DNA of 64,000 nucleotides, taken from Capitulum mitella (taxonomy: Eukaryota; Arthropoda; Thecostraca; Pollicipedomorpha; Pollicipedidae). A program made the translations under genes and the position numbers. The notes under the pieces were generated by a model that was not told the origin of the DNA, made no database searches, and was given only the letters and a program-made list of their open reading frames with translations. Where the stretch lies: contig CP099841.1 of the NCBI GenBank assembly GCA_030062745.1, forward strand, positions 10,540,470 through 10,604,469, written 5' to 3'. Shown here in pieces: positions 33,986 to 45,029 of the stretch; within the stretch, counting starts at the first letter, position 1, and every line of letters starts with the position of its first letter.

Positions 33986-34208
33986 CTGTCAACGCCCTCG
34001 TCGACGACGCGGTGGTTGGTGGCCTTCCACTTGCCGCCGGAGATGGTGGCCAGCATGTCGCCGATGTTGACGACCACGGCGCCGGGCCGGCACGGCACCG
34101 GCATCCAGGTGCCGTCCTCGCGCTGCAGCTGCAGGCCGCCGTAGTGGAACGTCGAGACCATGGTGACGAAGCCGGAGTCGTGGTGGCCGGCGCAGAGCAG
34201 GACGGCGT
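33986..34208 (-). CDS. 2OG-Fe(II) oxygenase, coding exon 5 (iron site)
   Basis: The exon encodes the core of the jelly-roll: LLCAGHHDSGFVTMV with the H-x-D iron ligands, then GGLQLQREDGTWMPV, VVVNIGDMLATISGGKW and NHRVV with the distal iron His. It ends in phase 2 at GACAG|GTTAGA, completed by exon 6 to Arg. The acceptor CTCTCCACAG is strong. A minisatellite begins only about 43 bp upstream of this acceptor in the intron. Confidence 0.92.
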
Positions 34209-34250
34209 CTGTGGAGAGCTGGCGGGCGTCAGTCAACCGTGGTGGAGGGC

Positions 34251-34550
34251 GCCGAGTCAGAGGCGGTAATGTCCGGCGGGCGGCACCGAGTCAGAGGCGG
34301 TGGTGTCCGGCTGACAGTGCCGAGTCAGAGGTGGTGGTGTCCGGCGGGCGGCGCCGAGTCAGAGGTGGTGTCGTGCAGCGGACAGCGCCGAATCAGCGGT
34401 GGTGTCGTGCGGCGGACAGCGCCGAGTCAGAGGTGGTGTCGTGCGGCGGACAGCGCCGAGTCAGAGGTTGTGGTGCCGTGCGGCGGACAGCGCCGAGTCA
34501 GAGGTGGTGGTGTCCGGCGGGTGGCGCCGAGTCAGAGGTGGTGGTCTCCG
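34251..34550 (+). repeat. 34-bp minisatellite, about nine units, in oxygenase intron 4
   Basis: Units of about 34 bp begin CGAGTCAGAGGTGGTG and end GCGGACAGCGC, with variant units ending GTCCGGCGGGCGGCGC. They start near 34253, 34287, 34321, 34355, 34389, 34423, 34457, 34494 and 34528. Two unit types alternate, so the array evolved by unequal exchange. The long open frames here on the plus strand exist only because the repeat lacks stops. Confidence 0.85.
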
Positions 34551-34775
34551 AACAGACTGTACTGAACAGGCAGCGAATAAAGAAGTACAACTGATTCGCC
34601 AGCCGAAGATATCGCGTCTAGCTTTTGACTCAAACGACACGAAATGGGGCGTGCAAGAAATTAGTCTGAGAACATATAAGCATGAAGAATCAATTTTCTT
34701 AGCATTGTGTCCTGGCTTTTACTTCATTCCATTTTACATTCAGCTGTACGCCAGCTTTCGGAACGAATGGCTTAC

Positions 34776-34971
34776 TGTCGGAGGGGTCATACGCGGAGTT
34801 GGGCAGGTGGCCCTGCCTGGGCGGATAGTGGAGGTATCGCAGTGTGGAGACTGGGTCCGGCTGGAACAGCTTCACCAACAGGTCGGACGGAGCGCCCCAA
34901 CCCTCAGCAGCCAGCTCCAGCAGCGTCAGACCCGCAGACGACATCAGCTTGTAGAAACGGATGCTGAACTC
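34776..34971 (-). CDS. 2OG-Fe(II) oxygenase, coding exon 4
   Basis: The exon encodes 65 codons, starting EFSIRFYKLMSSAGLTLLEL (the family helix before the jelly-roll) and containing LVKLFQPDPVSTLRYLHYPP, which matches the usual F...P.S.LR.LHYPP strand. The acceptor is CACCCCAG and the donor CTCCGACA|GTAAGCC, in phase 1. The split codon with exon 5 gives Asn201. Confidence 0.9.
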
Positions 34972-35268
34972 CTGGGGTGCAAGAATGGCACATTTCCTTG
35001 AGCTATCCAATTTATGAAGAAACAAGCAATCCATATTGATCTCGTGAATAACAAGTCACTTAAGAAAAAGCTCCCGGCGCCACACACCTCCCTACAAGTA
35101 GTTCTGGATTCAATCCGCACTTCACGCAAAAGGAAGGACGAAATAAAAAGCTTGCGAACAACCAACTAGAAATGGTCCGTGCTTTCCAGCCATGTAGCAA
35201 ACAGGACATTAGAGCACCAACAGAAAAAATGGCTGCACATGGAGAAAGATGGAGAGGGAAAAAGGCAG

Positions 35269-35320
35269 ATAGAGAGAGAAAGAGAGAGAGAAAGAGAGGA
35301 AGAGAGAGAAAGAGAGAAAC
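35269..35320 (+). repeat. (GA)n microsatellite
   Basis: AGAGAGAGAAAGAG-type simple repeat in oxygenase intron 2, about 30 bp downstream of exon 3's donor in transcript orientation (CT-rich on the sense strand). Confidence 0.8.
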
Positions 35321-35351
35321 GGAAAACTATTCCTCATAAGATCAACTCCAC

Positions 35352-35470
35352 CTCAAACTTTCGCAGTCCTTCTGTATCATCAGTTTCGGGCCAAGGCGTG
35401 GGCTCATAAAAGAGGTTGCCTTTGGCCTTTTCGGGAAACTGCAGCGGCTCCAGCGAGGCCAAGTCATATC
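35352..35470 (-). CDS. 2OG-Fe(II) oxygenase, coding exon 3
   Basis: The exon encodes KEG-YDLASLEPLQFPEKAKG...LFYEPTPWPE..EGLRKFE. The GN.LY.PN.WP motif of isopenicillin-N-synthase-like proteins is clear. The acceptor is TTCCGACAG and the donor TTTGAG|GTGGAG, in phase 0. It is separated from exon 2 by a 13.3 kb transposon-filled intron, yet the phase (split Gly96) matches exactly. Confidence 0.88.
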
Positions 35471-36239
35471 CTGTCGGAAGACGAATGTAGTAGATTTGCA
35501 TGGAGCCGTCGATCAAACAGACACGTACCGACAGTATCGCAGCTATGCACCGAGAGGTGAGCGGGCACGAAGGCAAGTTTCCTACGTGACTGCCTGCCCC
35601 CCCCCCCTCCTTCTTCCAGGCATCCTCAGGTACTCCAGAAATAACAACATAACATTTTCAAATGACTGGTTTGTTTCGCTAAGGCAGACACACTCGAGGG
35701 GACATTAAGGCCAGTCGGTCAACATTAGCGGTGGCTGTAACACGTGCAATGCAGAGGCGGCTGGTAGCTGTCAGCTGGAAAAACATCAGTTTGATGTGAC
35801 ACATATTTACGGTCACGAAGTCAAAGCAATAAACGCGAGCCAGAGGTGCGTCGTCTTTTGAGATGATGATAAAGCAGGACGCATTTCATGTCCTCTTTTC
35901 GCGTGACGGTTCTTTCTTAATGTCATGTGTAGGGATAGCGTCCCTGCAGGTCCTACCGGGCGGCTTCCGAGGAGGAGAGGCAACTGTCTGAGGTCCTTTC
36001 CCAGGACCAGCCATTGGATAAGGCGGGACAATAATAGACCTGAACAGCTGACGCTTTCACGGTACGACAAATGTCTCAAGGACTGATTTCCGTATCGCAG
36101 TCCAGTGCCTATACCCAAAATCCAACATCCAGAGTAATCCAGGCTTCAGGAAAATTTTACGCCGTGAAAAAATATGGTCGTACGCCTCGGCTGTTCTAGA
36201 GCGCCTTTTGAACGGCAGGGATATCCATACTAGAGTATG

Positions 36240-36534
36240 GATGACTTTTTCAGTGCCACGGGGGAGCCCTTTCAAATAATACTTGACGATGATCAGTCAC
36301 ATGGGCGTGTTTTGAATGTTATGCCACCGAAGGGCCGCCTTTGAACGATATGCTATCGAATGGGCGCGACTGTGGCACACATGCGTCACACTAACGAAAA
36401 GATCATCCAAGTACAGTGGATGCCTGTTTGATATCAACTGGGCACCCTTTTTAGGGCGGCATGCCTCATCACAGAGACTCCTCCTTTGTGTAACAGGGGC
36501 GCCTTCTTTTCAACGTCAAGGCGCACATACACCA
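36240..36534 (+). repeat. Degenerate GGGCGCC-type tandem repeat, left of the hAT insertion
   Basis: About 30-bp irregular units such as GGGCGTGTTTTGAATGTTATGCC, GGGCCGCCTTTGAACGATATGC and GGGCACCCTTTTTAGGGC. Similar text continues at 40827-41030, so the hAT element landed inside this array. Confidence 0.4.
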
Positions 36535-37737
36535 TCGCAAGGCAGGGCCTATTTTAACATGTTAACTGGGGGGGCAAATGCCCCCCCAGTCGGACACTTT
36601 GCCCCCCCAGTCAAGATCTTTTGCCCATGCAAAGAAAAAAACAGCCAGGTGTACTAGCGTACCCAGGAAGGTATTCCATAAAGCGCTGCGCTCGCAAAGC
36701 AGCATCTTATCAACGAAGGATGTGTTGAATCACTGAGTAATCTGGGAGCACACTTAGAAGCATCACTTTATAATACGTATTGCAGGCACGCCTAGTGACC
36801 GCTGGCGAGCGTGTTTTGTAATTAGTACGGCGGCACCCGATGCCGCGATTGTCTGGTGGGCGGCCAAAGCGTTTCATTGCATGGTAAGCACGTTAAAAAT
36901 GATGATAACCATCTCTGATGTGTTCAAGCGCAAGAAAACTGAAGGGCGAGCTGGTGCGCAGGGCGGTTTCGCTATGGTGAGATAAGGTTTATATGAATGC
37001 GGTAACAGTCCAGCAGTGCTGTAGTCATCACCAATCATCCTGATTCGAAAACCCTGCTAAAATCCCAGTACCTGATTGGTAGAACTTCATTGAACTAGGC
37101 GCTTAAACCCGAGTTTTACTCGAGGAAAACGGAAAAGTAATCAGTCATATATTAAAACCGTCAATCTTGCTGCTCCTAGTGCATGGGTTTGAGCATCCCA
37201 TGAGCATGTTTCATCTGCTTAACGAACATGGCATGGCCCAGACTATAGATAATGACGAATGTTGATGATATCTCACTGAGGCGGGCCTAAGGCGAATATT
37301 TCAACCTGAGGTGACTTTTTTATTTTGGGGCCGATAACCTGGAAATGGAGAAGTTTGTTCTGCATGTGTTGGGACAGCTTTTACACTTCTGCGCAGTGTT
37401 GAAAAACATATGGCCAAAATTCGGTGAGAAAATGTATTTTGGGGATAGATTAGATCAACAGAAACTATTCCGGACAGGCAACCTACTGTCTCATTTAGGG
37501 AAGAATCGAAGCTGCCGCAGCATCTCGCCAATATTCTGGCCATCGTTTGCAGACTGTGACTTATATATTTGAAGTACCACGCCTTGCCATGCCACGGTAA
37601 CCCACGGTGCCGGTCTGGCAATTTCCCGCGCGTTCTTAGACGTCGGGATATTTAAGGACCACCTGCGTCAATGCAGAAAGTACCTTTTATAACGGAAATC
37701 TGTGCCACTATGGCTGCACCACGAGAAAAAAAGCCGA

Positions 37738-39960
37738 ATTTTGGTTGACCGGTGCTCAGAACTGCCTTCGCGGGGAGAAGTGCTGCAGCAATATTTTCAG
37801 TCCCACCGTGTGGATAGGCTTACCCAGAGGTAGGTCAAAACACAGATCGTCCGCGAAATGATGAAGGTGTGGAACAAAGCTCGTATTCTCACTGTACCGG
37901 AGCGGAACGTGATAAAGAAGCTCAACAGGAAGCTTGACCAGTACCAAAGGCAAATTCTGGAGGTTCACCCCGGAAATTGACAAGAAGAATGGATTTAGGG
38001 ACAACCTTAACAATCTTTTTGACCTTGCCCTTGTCGGCACCATTAAGATCATCAAAACCAAGAGGATAAAGACATTCTCTAGGCCCAAAGGGAGCCAGGT
38101 CGCCGAGGCGTCATGGTGGTATTCGATAAGTTCCCTTCTGAGAAGGACGAGCGAGCTCTTCAACAACAGTAGGCCGAAGTTTTAAAGGGCCCGCCATTAG
38201 ATTAAACAGCAGACCGAGCATGAGGCAACTGCCCAGCTGGAATATTCGCCTACCGACAACACACAACTGACAGATCAGGATGACCCGCAGCCCTTGGCCA
38301 TGCCCTCGAAGCGGCCCTGCAGGAGAGCCAAGAACATCGCCACTCCTGGTCAGGCAGCAGCCCTCGATTGGACCAAGCTCAATGATCGCTCTGCAATTCA
38401 CTTCCTATCGGCGACGGCTTCGGTCCTCGGCCACGACTCCTCTGAACTGGCGATCACAGAAGCTCGGGCAGGCGCGCACGTAGATCGCAGAGGAAAGCCA
38501 TTGCGGACGAAATCTAGCATTCTTTCTCCGCGTCACCCAACATGGTGGTCCACTGGGACGGCAAACTGTTACTGACGATGGAAAGGAAAAGGTGGATCGA
38601 CTCTGTTATTGTAACCGGTCCAAGAAGTGCCGCCAAGCTCTTCGGTGTCTGGAAGTTGCAAGTAGAGCCAGAGCAACGCCAGCCGACGTTGTTGCGCATT
38701 GTCTGGAAGACTGGGAGGTTTCGGACAACGTCGTCGGCATGAGCTTCGACACCACCTCCAGCAATACTGGACAAGTTGTGGGAGCAAACACGCTTCTTCA
38801 GCAGAAGCTTGAGTGACAGCCTATTCACTTTGCTTGTCGTCATCATATCGTCGAACTGGTGGCAGAGGCGGCTTTCTCCACGCGCTTCGGTCCGTCCTCG
38901 GGACTGCGATCTCCTTGTTCAAGAGCCTCAAGAAGAGATGGAGGCTCATTGATTGGAACAAGTTTGAACCTATGGTGTATGAAGACCTGGAGCCAGCAGT
39001 GGCCGAGACGTTTTTCTCTTCCAATGATCGTTTCGTCGCCTTCTGCCGTGAGAAGCTCGCCGAAATCCAGCCTAGCGATGATTATCGTTGGTTCTTTGAG
39101 GTCTCGATTATCCCCTTTGGTCAAGAGCCTCCACGGGGAATCAAGTTCCCCAGCCAGGTGCTCTCCATCGTGCCAGATAGATAGTTCCATCGCGCCAGAT
39201 GGATGGGGCGCATAATCTGCGGGATCAAGATCTTCTTGCTTTGCCATCAGTTCTCCGTGACTCTCAGTGAATTGGGAGCACTCAAGCGCCTCGTCTCTTT
39301 CATGGTTGTTTTGTACGTCAGTGCATGGTTCTGCTCTTAATCGGCGGTCAGCGCTTCCGTGCACGACTTGGCCTTTCTGCAAAGCCTGATGTGAATGCTG
39401 AAATTTCAAAGGGGATCTCCAAGGAGTTTGCCGATCACCTATTATCTATTATGACATTATAGTCGACATATGATTTATTATAACAATCACCTATTATGGT
39501 GCCCCAGCGAAGAACTGGCTGGTGTGTCGTTCTTCGACGAGGGCGTGCCGTGTGAGATGAAGACGAGGATGGTCGCGGCACTCCAGGGACAGGGATCGGA
39601 GAGTCCTCCCAGCGAGCGCAGGTGGATCTCGCAGAAAAGGAGGTTCTCGTCCCAGGAAGATCATCGTCGACTTCATTACTGCAAAGTCGGTGGGCAACCT
39701 GAAAGCCTACGGCATCAACATGGACTTCCTTGCCGCCGATCCCGTTGATTGGGAGACAGCACCTGGCTTCACGAACGCTAAGGAAGTCCTGTGCGGGATC
39801 GCGGTAGTTAGCGACTTCGCCGAACGAGCTGTGGCTCTTATCCAAGTATACAACAAGGTACTGGCGAAGGATGAAGGGCAAAAGCAGTACCTGCTGCAAG
39901 TCGTCGAATAGCATCGTTGCCAGAACCCCGAGACCACTAAGAGGACTGAAGTATCATTCC
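37738..39960 (+). pseudogene. Transposase-like pseudogene of the hAT-like element
   Basis: Fragments in the three forward frames line up, in order, with a widespread metazoan protein family that I recognise only by its motifs. In order these are a CSELPSRGEVLQQYF-like start (about 37750) and REMMKVWNKARI (about 37855). Next come ALDWTKLNDRSAIHFL and VLGHDSSELAI (38360-38455), VVHWDGKLL (38543) and VVGMSFDTTSSNTG (about 38730). Then FACRHHIVELV (38829), ISLFKSLKKRWRLIDWNKFE (38912), HRARWMGRIICGIKIFLLCH (about 39190) and VSFFDEGV (39525). The last are NAKEVLCGIAVVSDFAERAV and KQYLLQVVE (39770-39910). Several frameshifts and stops make it non-functional. Its place between hAT-type ends suggests it was the element's transposase. 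The CRHH motif and the acidic residue in FDTT fit an RNase-H fold, but this was not tested. Confidence 0.7.
39434..39497 (+). repeat. 12-bp direct repeat bounding a 52-nt net insertion in the pseudogene
   Basis: ATCACCTATTAT occurs at 39434-39445 and 39486-39497. The coding sense of the transposase-like frame (...KEFADHL before, CPSEELAGVSFFD after) is continuous if one repeat plus the intervening 40 nt is ignored. The net addition of 52 nt breaks the frame. This is either a small insertion with target duplication or a local slippage duplication. Confidence 0.6.
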
Positions 39961-40415
39961 CACCTAAGCCACACTGCTGCCGACAGGGCCAGTGACCTAT
40001 GACCTGAGACAGAATGCGAAGTGTCTTTCGATCCAGTGTGTCAAAAGGAGTACTATGATGTGCATTTTATGCACATCGTGCGCTTGGTTTAAAAAACTAA
40101 AGCACAAAACATGTTTGAGGACATTTCAGACACATCTCTCCCTGAGCGAATCTCCCAGGGATCACAAGTCCATGGAGAATGAGTTCTTGCTGGGGATAAA
40201 TGAAATGGTGTTCTTTGAATTTAATGGGCTCGGAATGCACAAAAGCCGGCGCGAATTTCATCAAAATAAAATAAAATCCAGCACAAACGACATACAGTCT
40301 TCGTGTGAAAGTGCTTAAGAGTGCTGGACCAAGGCCATATTTTGCACACATGATTTCCTCCAAAAGACATATCAGTTAATGACAGAGCGCTGTGGAAGTG
40401 TTCATCGTAATTTGC

Positions 40416-40418
<3 letters not shown>

Positions 40419-40478
<60 letters not shown>

Positions 40479-40579
40479 TTCCTTAGGAAAGCATTTATAT
40501 ATATATATATCCTTTCCTTAGGAGTATATATATATATGCCTTCCTTAGAAAAGCATTTATATATATATCTTTTCCTTAG

Positions 40580-40656
<77 letters not shown>

Positions 40657-40702
40657 TTCCTTAGGAAAGCATTTTATATATATATATATATATATATATC
40701 TC
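40419..40702. repeat. (AT)n arrays punctuated by a CTTCCTTAGGAAAG palindrome
   Basis: Long TA dinucleotide runs (40419-40475, 40578-40652, 40674-40701) are separated by ATGCCTTCCTTAGGAAAGCA-like segments at 40474-40495, 40535-40556 and 40651-40673, with shorter variants between. The tyrosine/isoleucine-rich open frame through it is not a gene. Confidence 0.8.
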
Positions 40703-40826
40703 TCTCTCTGAAGTGGACAAAATTCAATAAGAACACAAATGCCCGGGGGGTGGTCTCAGCCAATGCGTCTCATTCGCAGAATTGCCCCCGCAGTCATTTT
40801 TCCTTAAAATAGGCCCTGTCGCAAGG

Positions 40827-41030
40827 ACGTCTCTTTGTGCTCTGTGTCCTGTTTGTGTCCCGTAACTTTGTGTTAACGACGCTTTTTTAAGGACGGAGCG
40901 CACATGAACTCTGTTATAGTCGCTTCCTCGAAATCACAGGAGCTTTATTCTAATCTAAGGGCGCTCATGTCCCATCACAAGGGTGCACGATGTCACATTT
41001 ACGCTCTTTAACAGCATGGTGCCTTGATAT
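40827..41030 (+). repeat. Degenerate GGGCGC-type tandem repeat, right of the hAT insertion
   Basis: This is a continuation of the array at 36240-36534 across the hAT insertion site, with units such as GGGCGCTCATGTCCCATCAC and GGGTGCACGATGTCACATTT. Together they represent one array split by the element. Confidence 0.4.
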
Positions 41031-41789
41031 CCACCGACAACATTCATCCATGGTTAGCTTCCATGCTCTTATCCGCCTGCGACGACTAAGGGTTCCATAT
41101 TTGTCACCCTAACCCGCTAAAGGCAGGTGAGGGCGTCAAAATACCATGGGGTGGGGTGGTGACGAAAAAACAGTCCGCCCTGCCATGGAGCGCAAGAGGG
41201 AGGGGGGACGGCGCAGCCGCCGCGCGCCTGCTCTCCCGCCCTTGAATCTGTCCCTGTCACTTTTACAGCAGTTTTTCATCACATGCATTAAACAGGTCAT
41301 ATTTCTGGATCACGTGACTTGAGGACTAGACTGCACCTTTGTCATGCAAGACAGAGACCCGACTGAACGTGGTCTAAATTACGGGTGTCAGACGACAACT
41401 TTACAATGTCAAATACGCATGGTAAAATGCCACTTCTAACAAGAGGAAGGAAGGAAGGAACAAAAATAAACAGGTAATTTGACAAATGTTGTTACGTAGC
41501 ATTAACGAATTATTCAGGTGCATCCAGGACAGACCAGCCGCTGTAAACAGTCGGTTGCACGTATTCATATTAGTATTTGTTTTCCTTTTTACACGCAAGT
41601 AGGTGTCACACTTGTGCTTGATTTCATTTCGGGGCAAATCACTTCCGAATCCCACTCACGGCTTGTTTAATCGATTCTTATTTTTATTCAACGCATTTTT
41701 CAAAACTGAATCGATTCCGAATTCCGATTCCTACTCAGAATGAAATGAATCGATGAGGAATCAATTCCATTGGAACTCACCGGATTTGA

Positions 41790-42456
41790 TTAACCCTGTT
41801 CCCGGAAGGCTAGACGGTATGGCTGATTCCCGGCGAGGGGGGGGGCGAATTCGGCCCCAATGAGATCTCGAGAACTACTCGTCCAATTTCATCGCAACAA
41901 ACGGCAATCGATTTGCCGTGACGTAGACTACATTTTTACAAAAAGAGATTTTCAAAATTTTGTACAGAACAAAAAAGTCGAGATGGGAGATACTTTTGGA
42001 CTTCTTACATTTCCGTTCTTTATGGACCGGTTTTGATAAAACTGGCATAAATCGAGAGATCATGGATGAAACTTTTACCACTGGTCCATACATGTGAGAT
42101 TTTGAGGAAATTCTTAAGTGTTCACAGGGTTTTGAAATAGGAGGGCTAGTTTTCAAAAACTTGTTTAACAAAAAAGTTAAAAGCTCTTTCTGTATCTACT
42201 AGTCATGGTATGTTGAATGTATGTTGAAGAAGTATAAATCGTATTACAATATTTGTATAATGTTAGCTCAGGCGGCGCCAGGGACATGAAAAAGGAGGGA
42301 TTGTCATGATCACATCTTCATTAGATCAACTAACGACCTTTGACCTGAAATGACCTCAAGTGACCTTAGAGTCGCTCGGAATGATCTCGTGAGCATTTAA
42401 TATCATCTGAAAACGTTTCCAATAATTCAAATTCACTCCGTTTCTGAAATTCCATT
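41790..42456 (-). mobile_element. Family A TTAA element, right part of inverted copy A6
   Basis: A minus-strand copy beginning TTAACCCTGTTCCCGGAAGG, through TCGCAACAAACGGCAATCGA and CCAGGGACATGAAAAAGG, to its interior at TTCAAATTCACTCCG. It then abuts another family A element in the opposite orientation. Its left part probably resumes at 43560, so the second copy seems nested within it. Confidence 0.65.
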
Positions 42457-43555
42457 TTAACCCTATTCCCGGCAGGGGGGCTGAATCCGCCCCCCTCGGC
42501 GTTTTTGCTTGCCAATTCCAGGCTTTTTAACGCAGCCTCACGAAACTTGGTCACTTTTCCTAGCTGTTTTTTCTTCGTGACGTGACAAAATTTCAAAATT
42601 TTATTTTGCTCAGGGGCGGAGCCAGGCAGCGTTTTTGGGAGGCCATTTTTGACCTCAGGCCATTTTTGGCCTTGTTGAGGGAAAAAGGAAAATGTCTGCC
42701 AAAAACAGAGATCTTTAAGATACAACTTAAAACCTTTATATGGATGTATAGCTAAATAGTTGGACAATGTGCAGATGTAATTTTGTTTATCTGAGGCCAC
42801 TTTACAAGGTCAGGTCAAGTTCAAAAGTCAAAATTTATTTTTTTGCAATAATTTCGGCGCCCTTTTCTCAAATGCCAAAACCAGAATATGTATGACGTAG
42901 AAGGGGGCCCTCTACTTGTGTACCAAGTTTCAGCTTGACGTCAGATCGGGTCACGGAAGCTATGACCTAAAATGTCGGTGCGCGTACCCTATATCGCAAT
43001 AGCCGTAAAATGAAATTTTTGAAATAGAGTGAATTCAAATGGTTGAAAACGTTAACAGACAATATTTAATGCACACGAGATCATTCCAAGTGACCTCAAG
43101 GTCACTGGAGGTCATTTGAGGTGAAAGGTCACAGGTTGGTCTGAAGAACGTGTGACCTTGACAGTGTCCCCATTTTCATGTCCCTGGCACCGCCTATGCT
43201 AACATGATACAAACAATGTGATGCGATTTGTACTTCTTTAGCATAACATGACTAGCAGAAGCCAAAAAATTGTTTTTGCCTCTTTTGTTTATTCAGTTGT
43301 TAAAAAATTAATCCTCCTATTTTTGGAACCCTGTGAACGCCCACGAAGTTTCTCAAAATTTCAGCTTTGTGCACCACGTGGTAAAAGCCCTATCCATAAT
43401 CTCTCGATTCATGTCAGTTTCATCGAAATCGGTCGATAAACAAGGGAGTTATAAGGAGTCTAAAAGTACCCCCATTTTAACATTTTTGCTCCCCTGTATC
43501 CACACATTTCAAAATTTTCAAAATATTTTTTTAATTATCCCAAAATTTTTTTTAA
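42457..43555 (+). mobile_element. Family A TTAA element, copy A7 (nested, right end lost)
   Basis: A plus-strand copy starting TTAACCCTATTCCCGGCAGG with the palindrome GGGGGGCTGAATCCGCCCCCC. It has all interior blocks up to CACACATTTCAAAATTTTC but lacks the last 150 bp and the terminal TTAA. Its direct repeat is AGGTGA-A-AGGTCA (43119-43131), one base from perfect. Confidence 0.7.
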
Positions 43556-43999
43556 TAATCCCTTCTATGTTATATGTGTTCTGTGTTCGACATTTGAAAA
43601 AAACAGAGCCAAAATGTTTGCTATGAAACCAAATTTTGACTTTTGACCTTGACCTGGCCTTGTGAAGTGGCCTCATATAAACAAAACTGTATCTGTATGT
43701 TGCCCAACTATTTGCCTATGTCTCCATTTAAAACTTAAGTTCTATCTTAAAAACGTTTTTTTCATAGTCATTTTCCTTTTACCCTCAACAGGGCCAAAAA
43801 TGGCCTGAGGTGCCTCCCAACAATGTTATCTGGCTCTGCCCCTGAGTAAAATAGAATTACGAAATTTTGTCGTAGTACGTAGAAAAGACGGCTAGCAAAA
43901 GTCACAAAGCTTGGTAAAGCTGCCCCAAAAACCCTGGAATTGGCAAACAAGAAACCTGAAGGGAGGGCAGATTTAACCCCCTGCCGGGAATAGGGTTAA
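43556..43999 (-). mobile_element. Family A TTAA element, left part of inverted copy A6
   Basis: Minus-strand family sequence from TTGACCTTGACCTGGCCTTG and CTCAACAGGGCCAAAAATGG through CCCTGGAATTGGCAA to CTGCCGGGAATAGGGTTAA at 43999. Compared with intact copies about 130 bp are missing between this and 42456, so the nesting was accompanied by a deletion. Confidence 0.65.
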
Positions 44000-44223
44000 A
44001 GCGGGATTTATCTTTGGGCCACTGGCGAAAAGTCTAAACTGTCACTCTGGTGGGTCGTATGGAGCCACCTGGTATAGCTTTTAAGTTGCGAGTAGTGTAG
44101 TTTCTCGGTTAATAGGATATAATATGCTAACACATCTGGGAAGTCAGCGGAGAACCCGTACCCTTTCAGGTTTGTCAACAGACTGGTAACTTCATAAGCA
44201 AACCTTGTTAGATGAGCAAATAA

Positions 44224-44269
44224 CCCGAGGGAGCGGATTCAGTCCCCCCCGTGCTGGGAATAGGGTTAA
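44224..44269 (-). mobile_element. Family A terminal fragment
   Basis: Only the last 46 bp of a left end survive: GGGAGCGGATTCAGTCCCCCC followed by GCTGGGAATAGGGTTAA. It is a solo TTAA terminus. Confidence 0.6.
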
Positions 44270-45029
44270 GCCAATGCAACCGATTCCAATTCTGATTCCG
44301 TAGACAGCCGTGTAATTTAACTCCGACTCTGATTCCGCCACGTTTCAATGGAATCTATTTTGATTCCGACTCCGACCGAAACAGAATCAATTTCACAACT
44401 GATTTCGATTTTGACGGACTTAAGCACAGGTCTGACAAGTATATCTTCAGAATACCAAGGCGTAATGCACCCATCGCAATGAACATGACAAGTGTAAGGG
44501 ATGCGGTTACAGGGAAGCAAATAATGTGACGAAGGAGAGGAGGACGGATGTGCAGAAGAGAGAGGAGGTCACGGAACGAGAACACTACCTACCAGTAATT
44601 CACGCGTTTTTTCTATCATTCCTCCCCTAAAAACTATTAGGTGCATACCTCGCACTTTTCCTCTGCTCACAGTGGAAAACCCAGTCAGAAACCAATGCAC
44701 ACATAGGGCAACTCAAAGGATCAACGAAAAACACATTATCCATGCATGAGTCAATGCATAGATTCCAATGTTGGAAAAACTGCTATCGCTTTGTTTGTGC
44801 CAACTATGGAACGAATATGTGATTTGGAAAACACCGTCGATTTTTACGAATGCTAAGCTAAGAAAAAATAGTTCAGTGGTAAAAACAGAAGGAATGGACA
44901 CAAGAAAACGACCACATGTTCCGCATTTACTAATTTCCTGATGTATCGATCAAATTCTCGGGCCTTTCTTTTAGCAAATTCGTCTAGACTGCATATCAGG
45001 TGTACAAAACTATCCCAAAAATGTACAGT

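Larger units (their letters stand above)
36535..40826 (+). mobile_element. hAT-like DNA transposon with 8-bp target duplication
   Basis: The element proper is 36543-40818 (4276 bp). Its ends are a perfect 15-bp inverted repeat, CAGGGCCTATTTTAA on the left and TTAAAATAGGCCCTG on the right. The target site TCGCAAGG is duplicated perfectly at 36535-36542 and 40819-40826. An 8-bp duplication and ends of the form CAGGG are characteristic of the hAT superfamily. Subterminal G7/C7 motifs (ACTGGGGGGGCAAATG, TTTGCCCCCCCAGTC) lie just inside the left end. The body contains a decayed transposase-like gene on the plus strand and AT-rich arrays near the right end. It is inserted within oxygenase intron 2, opposite to the gene. 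Confidence 0.82.

Noticed and set aside
34160..35001. Long Arg/Ser/Gly-rich open frames on the plus strand
   Set aside because: They run through the 34-bp minisatellite and antisense to oxygenase exons. The repeat simply lacks stop codons.
40392..40664. Tyr/Ile-rich frame
   Set aside because: Translation of (AT)n microsatellite; no gene.
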